Below, one piece after another: positions 54,026 to 62,435 of a stretch of DNA of 64,000 bases. The stretch's first letter is position 1; every line of letters begins with the position of its first letter. This DNA comes from Gottschalkia purinilytica (GTDB taxonomy: Bacteria > Bacillota > Clostridia > Tissierellales > Gottschalkiaceae). Both the position numbers and the translations under genes were made by a program. Under the pieces are notes generated by a model, which made no database searches, was not told where the DNA came from, and worked only from the letters and a program-made list of their open reading frames with translations. Location of the stretch: the NCBI RefSeq assembly GCF_001190785.1, contig NZ_LGSS01000008.1:62001-126000 (forward strand), written 5' to 3'.

Positions 54026-54508
54026 CTATTCAATATTTATTTTCTTAATAGTTTTCTTGTTTTCATTTTCTACATTATCTTGTTTGTCTTCATCACTAAA
54101 TACTCTTATAACCTTTAGAATTATTTTACTTAGAAGCTTTACTTCCTCATCTGTTAAAGTCTCATATATATTACTAATATAGTGATTAAGAGTATCCTTT
54201 AAATTGCTTATTATTTCTTTTCCTTCTTGAGAAAGTTTTATAACTACTATACGTCTATCATTGGTACTTCTCTCTCTTTTTAAATAATTTTTACTTACTA
54301 ATCTATCAACAATACCTGTAGCTGTACTCATAGATATGTTAAGGCTATTAGCTATATTACTCATAATGACTTCCCCGTGTCTATCTACTATAAGCATAGT
54401 AAAAAGTTCTGTTTTGGATAACTTAAAATCTATATCGATCCATTCTTGAGGATAAAGAATTTTCTGTATGTTATCAAGAAACATATTAAGAATTTGATCT
54501 TGTTTCAT
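54026..54508 (-). CDS. MarR family transcriptional regulator, 160 aa
   Basis: Winged HTH of the MarR family: SKTELFTMLIVDRHGEVIMS, ANSLNISMSTATGIVDRLVS, KNYLKRERSTNDRRIVVIKL (wing with DxR). Dimer helices at both ends; a Lys/Glu-rich tail. It lies upstream of the arsA-like gene, and a nearly identical palindrome occurs before each of them, so it probably represses both genes and responds to an unknown ligand. Single Cys-free regulator, so redox sensing by thiols is unlikely. Confidence 0.9.
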   Translation of the reverse strand: MKQDQILNMFLDNIQKILYPQEWIDIDFKLSKTELFTMLIVDRHGEVIMSNIANSLNISMSTATGIVDRLVSKNYLKRERSTNDRRIVVIKLSQEGKEIISNLKDTLNHYISNIYETLTDEEVKLLSKIILKVIRVFSDEDKQDNVENENKKTIKKINIE

Positions 54509-54526
54509 TATAATTTCACCTCATAA

Positions 54527-54548
54527 ATATTTCGTCACACGTAGTATT
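54527..54548. promoter_or_regulatory. MarR-type operator copy 2, upstream of marR
   Basis: Plus-strand reading ATATTTCGTCACACGTAGTA plus TT, 19 of 22 positions identical to copy 1 (opposite strand). It lies at the expected transcript start of the marR promoter (54556-54584). Confidence 0.65.
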
Positions 54549-54555
54549 ATTTATA

Positions 54556-54584
54556 AATATATTATATTACTATAATATTGTCAA
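54556..54584 (-). promoter_or_regulatory. promoter of marR
   Basis: Minus strand: TTGACA (54579-54584), 17 bases, TATATT (54556-54561). The operator at 54527-54548 follows directly. Confidence 0.65.
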
Positions 54585-54670
54585 TTATCTGTATTAAATT
54601 AATTATAATATTATTTTAAATATACTATAATAAAGCAACCCTTAAATCAAAGTTGCTAGTTATTAAATAA

Positions 54671-54703
54671 AAAAGAACTCCTATTCGTTGTAAGAGTTCT
54701 TTT
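54671..54703 (-). terminator. terminator of the plsC-like gene
   Basis: Ten-base stem AAAAGAACTC/GAGTTCTTTT (54671-54680 and 54694-54703) with a 13-base loop and TTTTTTATTT on the minus strand. Confidence 0.7.
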
Positions 54704-54785
54704 TAAAGTTAATCTTTCTCTATATTTGACATTTACTATGTAATAAGTAATTACTTTTATAGTAATTTATTTTTTATCTTTTTCA

Positions 54786-55499
54786 CTATAAATTTTCACA
54801 TATAGCTTTTCGTGCAACTTCTGTAAGTTCCTTTGTATCTTTACTTTGATTATCATTTACCTCTATTGGAGGAGAAATAATAATTTCTACCTTAGCAGGT
54901 CTAATAATTAAACTACCTTTCTCCATTATTTTATTAGATCCTTTTATTGTAACAGGAACTATTGGAACTCCTGATTTTGTAGCTAATTTTAATGAACCTG
55001 ATTTAAACTCTCCTAATTTCCCATCTTTACTTCTTGTCCCTTCTGGAAATACTACAAGAGAATATCCTTCTTTCAATATTTCTACTCCATTATTAATAGC
55101 TTTTATTGATTCTCTAGGATTTTTTCTATCTAAGAATATACAGTTTAAGTATTTCATCCATTTATTTATCATGGGAAGTTTTTTCAGTTCACTTTTTGCT
55201 AAAAATGCCTTTGGCTTTTGTATATAAGTAAGTAATATAGGAATATCAAAGTTTCCTTGATGATTACTTACAAAAAGCACAGAACCATCTTCAGGAACAT
55301 TTTCTTCACCTATAACATTAACTTCACATCCACTTAATACAAGTACTGATTTAGCCCACTTTTTCACCTTTCTATTAACAACTTCATCACGTTTAGCTAT
55401 ATTCCCTGACTTATCTAGTATCTTAACTCTAAGTAAAGATGGTAGTAGAAGAACTAAACTTACCCAAAAGTAAATAAACCATACTATCGTCCTTAACAT
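54786..55499 (-). CDS. 1-acyl-sn-glycerol-3-phosphate acyltransferase (PlsC family), 237 aa
   Basis: Phospholipid-synthesis acyltransferase. An N-terminal membrane helix (about 4-24), the catalytic HxxxxD block SNHQGNFDIP (His80, Asp85), NCIFLDRKNPRESIKAI, and VVFPEGTRSKDGKLGEFKSG, the substrate motif. Length normal. Single gene; ends in a clear terminator. It transfers an acyl chain to lysophosphatidate to give phosphatidate. Confidence 0.9.
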   Translation of the reverse strand: MLRTIVWFIYFWVSLVLLLPSLLRVKILDKSGNIAKRDEVVNRKVKKWAKSVLVLSGCEVNVIGEENVPEDGSVLFVSNHQGNFDIPILLTYIQKPKAFLAKSELKKLPMINKWMKYLNCIFLDRKNPRESIKAINNGVEILKEGYSLVVFPEGTRSKDGKLGEFKSGSLKLATKSGVPIVPVTIKGSNKIMEKGSLIIRPAKVEIIISPPIEVNDNQSKDTKELTEVARKAICENL

Positions 55500-55804
55500 A
55501 GCCTTTCCTCCTATCTAATTTGAATATTTACATTATAAATTTATTATATTTATCTAATATTTAAATAGAAAAATTAAAATACTAAAATATACTTTAAGTA
55601 TGTATTCAAATAAAATCATACTATCAAATAATAATAACATATTTTTATCTTTTTTAATTGTATATTTTGTCAAAATGTTTATTTAAATTATAATATTAAC
55701 CATTACTAATAATGAAAATTTAAAAAAATAACTAATATAACTCTTTACCTTACTAATTTGTATACATAAGAACTACATTCTAATACATAAATTAACATAT
55801 TAAA

Positions 55805-55842
55805 TAGGAGAAGTATTAGTTATATAACTAATACTTCTCCTA
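55805..55842. repeat. perfect 38-bp palindrome
   Basis: Arm TAGGAGAAGTATTAGTTAT (55805-55823) followed directly by its exact complement. In the minus direction the tail is TTTAATATG, a weak terminator for the FMN-binding operon about 180 bases upstream; alternatively an operator. Confidence 0.6.
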
Positions 55843-55977
55843 GAATATTAAGAATATAGGTTAGAATATTTATAATGATTATTATTACTTCTTATAATCT
55901 TATTATCTTATAATCTTTTAATTATTTTTTATGTTATAATTTTAATGGATGTAAATTTATTTTTAATTTTATTTTTT

Positions 55978-56018
55978 GCTTAAAATATACTCTACCCAGT
56001 ATATTTTAAGCTTATTTT
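55978..56018 (+). terminator. plus-strand terminator hairpin without an upstream gene
   Basis: Fourteen-base stem GCTTAAAATATACT/AGTATATTTTAAGC (55978-55991 and 55998-56011) with a six-base loop and TTATTTTTTT only on the plus strand. Nothing coding precedes it on that strand. Confidence 0.55.
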
Positions 56019-56022
56019 TTTA

Positions 56023-56487
56023 CTATTTAAGAGCATTGTTTACCGCGTCTTTTATGCCATTGCTTGTAATTGTCGCACCTGATACTACATCTACATTAGT
56101 AGACTGTTTATCAACTATTAACTTTGGTATCTCCTCTACTGGTTTATTAGCATAAGATGGAGTGTCATCGTGTGAAATGACTTTTACATCACTTATTTTG
56201 CTGTCTTTAACATTTACCTTAACCTTGATAGTACTTTTAAATCCTTTTGCTTCTCCTGTATATTCTCCATCTTTATATGACTTTTCACTAGAACCTACAG
56301 AAGCTTCTAAAGATTCTATTTTCTTATTAAGATCATTGTTTTTCTTTTCTAAATCTTCAATCTTTTTTACTGTATCTTTAAGATTGAATGAAGCTATATA
56401 ACTTCTAAAATTATTTAAATAATAAAAGTTTCCAATTAAAACTATAGCTACAATAAAACCTATAAATCCCATCATTTTATTTTTCAT
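56023..56487 (-). CDS. membrane-anchored FMN-binding domain protein, 154 aa
   Basis: One N-terminal membrane helix (about 5-25), a short coiled coil (about 35-65, KKIEDLEKKNNDLNKKIESL) and a C-terminal FMN-bind domain (about 68-154) with the flavinylation site VVSGATITSNG; the Thr of SGAT is where ApbE attaches FMN. A frame extends to 56526, but GGAGGG precedes ATG 56487. The domain is very like the C-terminal domain of the upstream protein (KDGEYTGEAKGFKS against KDGEYIGKAKGYKS), so it arose by duplication. Probably extracellular electron carrier in the same redox chain. Confidence 0.88.
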   Translation of the reverse strand: MKNKMMGFIGFIVAIVLIGNFYYLNNFRSYIASFNLKDTVKKIEDLEKKNNDLNKKIESLEASVGSSEKSYKDGEYTGEAKGFKSTIKVKVNVKDSKISDVKVISHDDTPSYANKPVEEIPKLIVDKQSTNVDVVSGATITSNGIKDAVNNALK

Positions 56488-56541
56488 AAATTCCCTCCAT
56501 TTATTTAATCCATTAAAATTATACATACAAAGTTAAATATT

Positions 56542-57771
56542 TCACTTTTTTGATTTTATAAGAGCATCATTTACTGCATTCTTTATAGCATCACTTGTCC
56601 ATGTTGCACCTGATACTACATCTACATCTGTAGATTGTTTTTCTATTATTTGATTCGGTATAATTTCAACTGGCTTTTTAGCATAAGATTCTGTTTCATC
56701 ATGAGATATAATTTTTACTTCTATTATTTTTCCTTTTTGTATTTTTACCTTGACCTTAATAATACTTTTATATCCTTTTGCCTTTCCTATATATTCTCCA
56801 TCTTTATAACTACCATTATTTTTCATCACTATATTATCAGTACTAGCACGTACAGCTTGTGACTCTTCTAAATTACTAAAATTAGATATATCATTATAAA
56901 AAGGAATAATGAATATTAAAACTAACCATAGTAATAGTACTTCTTTTACCACGTATTTCTCAATTTTTTTATTCTTTATAGATGATTCTAATATTAATGT
57001 ATTTGCAGATGGACATACTTTATCTTCTATACATTCCATACAAGATACACATTTTAAGTTATTTACTTCATCATATTTTGTAATATCTATTGCCATAGGA
57101 CACTTTCTATTGCATTTTGTACAGCCAATACATGTTTGATCTTTTCTAGTTATCTTAAATATTTTTAACTTATTTAAAATCCCTAATAAGGCTCCATATG
57201 GACAAAGGTATTTACACCAAGCTCTTTCTATGAATATTCCTATAACTATGATGAAAATAAATAATGTTATTCCCAAAGCATTAAAATATCCTAAAGGTAT
57301 ATAAAGTAAAGAATATGTAGGATCAATAGTAGAAAGTATTAAATGATATCCATTTACAGTTAATATAATTACAAGTAAAAGTAATATATATCTTAAAACT
57401 GATAATTTTTTATCCATTTCTTCACTTAGTTTTAATTTTCTTTTGGACTTTGGAAATAACTTACTTGATATTTTATATATAAACTCTTGAAAAGCTCCAA
57501 ATGGACATAGCCATCCACAAAAAATTGGACCTAAAATAAGTGTTATTAGTATACTTCCTAATATTATTAGCCCATCTTCTTTAAGAAGACTCATTCCTCC
57601 AGTAAAAAAGTCAACAGTATTTACTACACCTCCAATTGGGCATAGTGTATTTAGAGCATTAAGTCTATCAGGTAAAATATTTAACTCCATTGTTTTAGAA
57701 ATTGTTATGGTAAATAGTGTAATAAAGAAGAATATTTGAATATTTTGTCTTTTTTTTAATTTATTAATCAT
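56542..57771 (-). CDS. NapH/NosR-like polyferredoxin with C-terminal FMN-binding domain, 409 aa
   Basis: Six hydrophobic spans and two CxxxCP motifs in the membrane part (GWLCPFGAF, CKYLCPYGALLG, both NapH-like), then two ferredoxin clusters CIGCTKCNRKCP and CVSCMECIEDKVCP (about 215-260), then a further span and an extracellular FMN-bind domain (about 320-409) ending in the flavinylation motif VVSGATWTSDAI. It should move electrons from cytosolic ferredoxin across the membrane to a covalently bound FMN and onward to the 154-residue FMN protein. A flavin transferase ApbE is needed but not encoded here. Confidence 0.88.
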   Translation of the reverse strand: MINKLKKRQNIQIFFFITLFTITISKTMELNILPDRLNALNTLCPIGGVVNTVDFFTGGMSLLKEDGLIILGSILITLILGPIFCGWLCPFGAFQEFIYKISSKLFPKSKRKLKLSEEMDKKLSVLRYILLLLVIILTVNGYHLILSTIDPTYSLLYIPLGYFNALGITLFIFIIVIGIFIERAWCKYLCPYGALLGILNKLKIFKITRKDQTCIGCTKCNRKCPMAIDITKYDEVNNLKCVSCMECIEDKVCPSANTLILESSIKNKKIEKYVVKEVLLLWLVLIFIIPFYNDISNFSNLEESQAVRASTDNIVMKNNGSYKDGEYIGKAKGYKSIIKVKVKIQKGKIIEVKIISHDETESYAKKPVEIIPNQIIEKQSTDVDVVSGATWTSDAIKNAVNDALIKSKK

Positions 57772-58144
57772 TTACACCTCCTTATTGAAATAGATTATCA
57801 TTTTCACTTCATTATTTTACCAAAGATATTATGATAATTGCAACAACTATTTTTCTATATTGATAAATTTAATACAAAGTTTAAATAGTAGAATTTAATT
57901 TAATAATCTTTGAATAAATATACATTAGCAATTTACTGATGTAGAAACATTATCAACAATAATATTTGGCATTTCTTCATATATATTAGAGTCGAGGAAG
58001 TCCGTATATATTTCATATATTTTATCTTTTAAATTTTAATATGTTTTTTTCATATAAAACATTTCTTATTGTTAAAGCTAAATATAATATGATTAGAGGT
58101 GCAACAGAATATTCTGTTACACCTCCATTTACATTTATATATTT
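57772..58144. other. intergenic region with a terminator-like hairpin
   Basis: 373 bases without a gene. A hairpin at 58096-58125 (GAGGTG, then AACAGAAT, with one bulge) lies at the 3' end of the unknown membrane protein gene. Confidence 0.5.
58096..58125. terminator. terminator-like hairpin
   Basis: GAGGTG-C-AACAGAAT/ATTCTGTT-A-CACCTC, near-perfect stem with A/C mismatch. The T tail on the minus strand is only moderate. Confidence 0.5.
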
Positions 58145-58807
58145 TTATATATTTTGTTTCATGTCTTTATATCCCATAAAAACAACCCATACATAAGCAA
58201 TTGTTTTTGGAATCATTAGTGCTCCTATAGGAGGAATTGTGTCTGACCATAGAACAACTGGTATATAGAATCCAAATGAAAGAACAATGGCTAGCCACAT
58301 GAACCTCATATTAACATCGTTATTCCTTTTTGCTTCTGTAAAAAATAAATAAATAATAATTAACCCTATAAGAGCAAAAGGTATGTTTCGAATAATTCCC
58401 CAAATTACTGGTGCATTATAATTAAACCATTCATTTTGTGGTAAGAAACATAAGAAGATTCGAACAATACCTAGTGCATAAACAATTTGTGTAAGACTTC
58501 TTCTATCTTTTATCTCATAGCGTATCTGCCATATATGATACAATATGATATAAAAGATTGTCATAGTTATAGATGTAACAAATTTTCCAAAACCAAGAGC
58601 TTTTGCATTAGCTTCTAAACCTGTTGTTAATAATGCATATGATCTTGGAACCAGATGAAATGCATCTCCGAATCCTAATAATACAGCCATCCATCCAAAC
58701 AACTTATATTGCTTTTCGTCTTTACCCTTCTTTACCATGATGAAACCCATTGAAATTACAGTAAACAAGTAAATAATATCAAATATAGTTTCTCCCATCG
58801 CTTGCAT
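58145..58807 (-). CDS. seven-helix membrane protein of unknown function, 220 aa
   Basis: Seven hydrophobic spans with short loops; no signal peptide or soluble domain. Notable segments: FGWMAVLLGFGDAFHLVPRS, YHIWQIRYEIKDRRSLTQIV (cytoplasmic), and a C-terminal MIPKTIAYVWVVFMGYKDM. I recognise no family with a known role. The TetR gene lies upstream on the same strand, and a palindrome identical to the one before the TetR gene sits 22 bases upstream of this start, so it is very likely under TetR control. Confidence 0.8.
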   Translation of the reverse strand: MQAMGETIFDIIYLFTVISMGFIMVKKGKDEKQYKLFGWMAVLLGFGDAFHLVPRSYALLTTGLEANAKALGFGKFVTSITMTIFYIILYHIWQIRYEIKDRRSLTQIVYALGIVRIFLCFLPQNEWFNYNAPVIWGIIRNIPFALIGLIIIYLFFTEAKRNNDVNMRFMWLAIVLSFGFYIPVVLWSDTIPPIGALMIPKTIAYVWVVFMGYKDMKQNI

Positions 58808-58828
58808 ATCATCACCTCAAATCTTATT

Positions 58829-58843
58829 ATGAACATTGTTCAT
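58829..58843. promoter_or_regulatory. TetR operator copy 1
   Basis: Palindrome ATGAACATTGTTCAT, 22 bases before the membrane protein start. Identical, as its reverse complement, to copy 2. Confidence 0.8.
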
Positions 58844-58890
58844 TATTGTTTCAAAATATACCCTTATTTTGTATAAGGGCACGTGTATGA

Positions 58891-59454
58891 TTATTGTAAT
58901 GTTCGTTTTAAAATTTCAATAAAATAATCAATGTTATTCTCTTTTTTATTTATCATAAACATAAAATTATTTAAAATAAATGAAGCACATTTTTCTTTTG
59001 TTAAAGCTTCTGTCCATTTATGATTTTTTATGTTTTGATCCATATCCATTAAATGAATGATTTCTTTTTGAATTTCTAATAAATATTCGTCCATTTTCTG
59101 CTTACCTGTTACTTTATCTTCCGATTTTATTAAAGCAATTTGATTCAGCCAGTTTTTCTCAAATTCATAAAAATAGGAACTTAAATTTTTATACATATTT
59201 TGTATGTTTTCATAAAAATCGTGGTTTGTATCTGAATGTAGGTATATATAACTTCTTGCATCAATCCAAAAACTTTCAATAACCGATGCAAGTAAGTCCC
59301 CTTTTGTAGGAAAATAATTATAAACTGTCCCCAAAGCAATATCACTTTTTTTTGCCACATCTCGAATATTTACATTAGAAAGACCTTTTTCAAAGGCAAT
59401 CTCTCTTGCAGAATTCAATATAGTTTCTTTACAATTCAACTTTTGTTTTGCCAT
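58891..59454 (-). CDS. TetR/AcrR family transcriptional regulator, 187 aa
   Basis: N-terminal HTH (about 9-55): ILNSAREIAFEKGLSNVNIR, DVAKKSDIALGTVYNYFPTK. The C-terminal ligand domain is helical and shows no further motif. Expected to be a repressor released by a small molecule. It lies upstream of the seven-helix membrane protein gene; the same 15-bp palindrome occurs before both, so it controls itself and that gene. Confidence 0.9.
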   Translation of the reverse strand: MAKQKLNCKETILNSAREIAFEKGLSNVNIRDVAKKSDIALGTVYNYFPTKGDLLASVIESFWIDARSYIYLHSDTNHDFYENIQNMYKNLSSYFYEFEKNWLNQIALIKSEDKVTGKQKMDEYLLEIQKEIIHLMDMDQNIKNHKWTEALTKEKCASFILNNFMFMINKKENNIDYFIEILKRTLQ

Positions 59455-59496
59455 CTAAAACATCCTTTTCAAAAAATTATACATTCATTTTTTGAT

Positions 59497-59511
59497 ATGA
59501 ACAATGTTCAT
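59497..59511. promoter_or_regulatory. TetR operator copy 2
   Basis: Palindrome ATGAACAATGTTCAT upstream of the TetR gene, 42 bases before its start. Confidence 0.8.
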
Positions 59512-59589
59512 TTTCATTGTATCATATCAAAAAAATTTGTCAATCTAACTTAGTTAAGCAAAATTATAATAAATCATAATATTCTAGAT

Positions 59590-60117
59590 TTAAGCCCTAA
59601 TATTATACAATACATGTTTATATAAAACGCTATCACTTTCAACTTTTGGATGGTTAAAATCCTTTACGTAATTCATTCCTAATTTCTTCATTACATTTTG
59701 TGAACGTGTATTTATTTTTGCTGTAAAACTATATATTTCTTCAAAACCTAACTGTTCAAATCCGTATTTTAAACAAGCTTTTGCGCCTTCTGTAGCATAT
59801 CCTTTTCCCCAAGCTTCTTTCTTCAAACGCCATCCTATTTCTACACACGGTGTAAAATCTGAATCAAACGTTGCTCTATGAAATCCTATTAAACCAATGA
59901 ATTCTTTATTCTCTTTTACTTCTACTGCATATAATCCATAATTATATTCTTCAAATTCTTTTTGAATAGCTTCATACATCGCATCTGTTTCTTGCTCTGA
60001 AAGAGTTTTTGGAAAATACTCCATAACCACCTCATCTGAGTTAATTTTTCTAAACTCTTCTAAATCTGATTGTTTCCAATCTCGTAAAATTAGTCGTTCC
60101 GTTTCTATATAGATCAT
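59590..60117 (-). CDS. GNAT acetyltransferase, RimJ/RimL type, 175 aa
   Basis: RimJ/L-like start MIYIETERLILRDWKQSDLE, then IGWRLKKEAWGKGYATEGAK (acetyl-CoA pyrophosphate loop) and NTRSQNVMKKLGM. Such proteins acetylate ribosomal N-termini or small molecules. A frame extends to 60138, but AAAGGA precedes ATG 60117. Its ATG overlaps the stop of the upstream GNAT gene by four bases, so both are translated together. Substrate unknown. Confidence 0.87.
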   Translation of the reverse strand: MIYIETERLILRDWKQSDLEEFRKINSDEVVMEYFPKTLSEQETDAMYEAIQKEFEEYNYGLYAVEVKENKEFIGLIGFHRATFDSDFTPCVEIGWRLKKEAWGKGYATEGAKACLKYGFEQLGFEEIYSFTAKINTRSQNVMKKLGMNYVKDFNHPKVESDSVLYKHVLYNIRA

Positions 60118-60587
60118 TTTAAATCCTTTATATACCATACATCACATGAAAAATGTCCTGTATCAACAATAGGTTTCTCAAGTTTTTTAAAATCATATTT
60201 TTGATAAAATTTATTTGCAGCTTCCATATTGCTTAAGGTTTCAAGATAACATTTATCATAATTTTCTTTAGCAAAATCTAAAGCTATTTTCATAAGTTTA
60301 TTTGCTGCTCCTGTACCTCTACTCTCTTTTAAAAAGTACATTTTTTGCAATTCACATACTCCTTCAAGTTTTTTTATAGGACCTATACCACATCCTCCTA
60401 TAATTTCACCTTCATTTTCTACAACCCAGTATCGTGATCCTTTATCTTTATATGCTTCAGAAAGACATGCTAACTCAGGATCTTCCCAAGCAAGTCCCTC
60501 CCTGTCTCCACCAAATTCTTTTAGACAAGTTCTTATAACTTCTTCTATTCTCTCATTGTCTTTCTTTTCTATCTCTCTTATAAGCAT
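60114..60587 (-). CDS. GNAT acetyltransferase, 157 aa
   Basis: GNAT fold with MLIREIEKKDNERIEEVIRT at the start, GEIIGGCGIGPIKKLEGVCE, then LQKMYFLKESRGTGAANKLM (RxxGxA loop), CYLETLSNMEAANKFYQKYD. Full length. Encoded just before a second GNAT gene in a two-gene operon; pairs of GNATs are common but substrates are unknown. ATG 60587 has GGAG upstream. Confidence 0.87.
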   Translation of the reverse strand: MLIREIEKKDNERIEEVIRTCLKEFGGDREGLAWEDPELACLSEAYKDKGSRYWVVENEGEIIGGCGIGPIKKLEGVCELQKMYFLKESRGTGAANKLMKIALDFAKENYDKCYLETLSNMEAANKFYQKYDFKKLEKPIVDTGHFSCDVWYIKDLK

Positions 60588-60847
60588 ACATACCGTCTCC
60601 TTTCAAAGCTGTGGTCATTTATAGTATAGTTTCACTGTCTTTTGATTTACCTAGTCTTCCACATTGTTCTTTTAGTTTTGTACTTACTTAACTCAAAATT
60701 TATATGATTATATACTAACATATATCCTTTAACTTTACTTAATTTTATATTTTAATAAAATTATAGTATTTCTCTTACTACTATTTCAAGAGCATAAACT
60801 ATTATGTAATAAAGCAGGTTATATCTAACTCTAAAATTTCAAATAAA

Positions 60848-60893
60848 AAATCGATATTTGATTATATAAGTTAATATATCAAAATACCGATTT
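60848..60893 (-). terminator. terminator of the CD3324-like remnant
   Basis: AAATCG and ATTTGA/TATCAAAAT and CGATTT pair across the loop; on the minus strand TTTTTTATTT follows. It sits right behind the remnant frame, suggesting this was once a complete gene. Confidence 0.6.
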
Positions 60894-60897
60894 GTAT

Positions 60898-61044
60898 TTA
60901 TATTTTTTCTTTTTCTCGTCTGATTATTCTTCTGATACTATTCTCAGTAAGATAGTACTCTTTACTAAGTTCTTTAACAGATATTCCTTGGTTGTATCCG
61001 CTGAAAGTCTCTCTATTTTCTACCCAAACTTTTCTTATTTTCAA
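60898..61044 (-). pseudogene. 3' remnant of a CD3324-like HTH gene
   Basis: A short frame (48 codons after a stop) encodes KIRKVWVENRETFSGYNQ, then GISVKELSKEYYLTENSIRR and IIRREKEKI, matching the C-terminal HTH of CD3324-family proteins (VENRE...GISVKELSKEYYLTE). The N-terminal half of that family is missing, and only TTG 61044 could start it. Likely a gene remnant; possibly still making a short HTH peptide. Confidence 0.55.
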
Positions 61045-61241
61045 GTTTTATAGGTATATATAAATATCAATCTTCTATATATTATTGAATAAGTTTAATC
61101 ACAATTCTGGTAATATATTCTGTGCTTTATTACAATAATCTTATCATATATATTTATAAATCAAATATATTATCCATGAATATAAGAAAATAAAAGTAAG
61201 ATTATCTGTCTCTAAGAAAACTTGTTAATAAGTATAAAATA

Positions 61242-62435
61242 TCAGTACACCTTAATAAATAAAACCTTAAGATAGTTCCCTTCCTCAAATTCTTTTATAG
61301 TTCTAAAATCTGATGGAAGTGAAAACTCCTCTATAATCTTATATTTCTTGCTCATTTCTCTAAATGCCATATCAATAAATCCTTTAAATTTATTCATATC
61401 AAAAGAACTACAATTTGTTGATGCAACTATTACACCATTGTCTTCTGTTATAGCTATAGCTTCTTTTAAAAGGTCTTTGTAATCCTTTGATGCACTAAAC
61501 TTGAAATTCTTCGACTTAGCAAAACTTGGTGGATCAAGTATTACCATATCAAATTTCAACTCTCTTTTTACAGCATATTTAAAATAGTTAAACACATCTT
61601 CTACTACTATATCCTGAGCCTCATAGTCTATTTCATTTATACTAAATTGTTCAATAGTCTTACTTAGACTTCTATTTGCAAGATCAACACTAGTTGTTTT
61701 AATAGCTCCACCTAAAGCAGCAAATACTGAAAATGCTCCTGTATAAGAGAATGTATTTAAAACAGTCTTTCCTTTTGCATATTTGTCTCTAATAGTTCTT
61801 CTAACATCTCTCTGATCTAAAAATACTCCTACCATAGCTCCTTCATTTAGATATATAGCGAAGTTTACTCCATTTTCTTTAACTATGATTGGAAACTGTC
61901 CTCTTTCGCCAAGAACAAATCCATCTTCTTCAATATACTTACCTTCCGTATCAAATCTCTTTTTCTGATATATACCTTTAAACTCTACTAATGTTTTTAG
62001 TGAATTTATTACATGATCTCTAAACTTATAAATCCCTTTGCTATACCAGTTTATTAAGTAATATCCATCAAAGTATTCAATAGTCAATCCTCCTATTCCA
62101 TCACCCTCACCATTGAATACTCTAAATGCAGTTGTATCTTGGCTGTTATAGAAAGATGCTCTTTTATTTAAAGCAGATGCTATCTTTCTTTCGAAAAATG
62201 CTTTATCTATTTTTTCATTTTCTTTTCTACTAAGAATCCATCCATATCCTTTATTTTGTTTTCCATAGTATCCTCTTCCAATAAATTTATTCTTTTCATC
62301 TATGAGCTTAACTATAGCCCCTTCTTTATCAACATCATTTATATTCATTATTGCTTCTTTAAATATTAGTGGATATCCATTTTTAAATTTATTGACAAAC
62401 TTTGATTTTACCTTTAAAGTAACTTCTGTTTTCAT
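61242..62435 (-). CDS. class I rRNA methyltransferase, RlmI-like, 397 aa
   Basis: N-terminal PUA domain (about 1-75), then a SAM-binding Rossmann fold: VLNTFSYTGAFSVFAALGGA (motif I), DLANRSLSKTIEQFSINEID (motif II) and DPPSFAKSKNFKFSASKDY (catalytic DPPxF). This layout is that of RlmI/YccW, which makes m5C1962 in 23S rRNA; other members of the group have different sites, so the exact target is not certain. A frame extends to 62507 with several starts; the AGGATG site suits ATG 62435. Single gene. Confidence 0.85.
   Translation of the reverse strand: MKTEVTLKVKSKFVNKFKNGYPLIFKEAIMNINDVDKEGAIVKLIDEKNKFIGRGYYGKQNKGYGWILSRKENEKIDKAFFERKIASALNKRASFYNSQDTTAFRVFNGEGDGIGGLTIEYFDGYYLINWYSKGIYKFRDHVINSLKTLVEFKGIYQKKRFDTEGKYIEEDGFVLGERGQFPIIVKENGVNFAIYLNEGAMVGVFLDQRDVRRTIRDKYAKGKTVLNTFSYTGAFSVFAALGGAIKTTSVDLANRSLSKTIEQFSINEIDYEAQDIVVEDVFNYFKYAVKRELKFDMVILDPPSFAKSKNFKFSASKDYKDLLKEAIAITEDNGVIVASTNCSSFDMNKFKGFIDMAFREMSKKYKIIEEFSLPSDFRTIKEFEEGNYLKVLFIKVY

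Larger units (their letters stand above)
55500..56022. other. 522-base intergenic region with two structured elements
   Basis: No frame with a ribosome site. It holds a perfect 38-bp palindrome (55805-55842) and, near 55978-56018, a 14-base hairpin with a T run only on the plus strand. The rest is very AT-rich. Confidence 0.6.
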
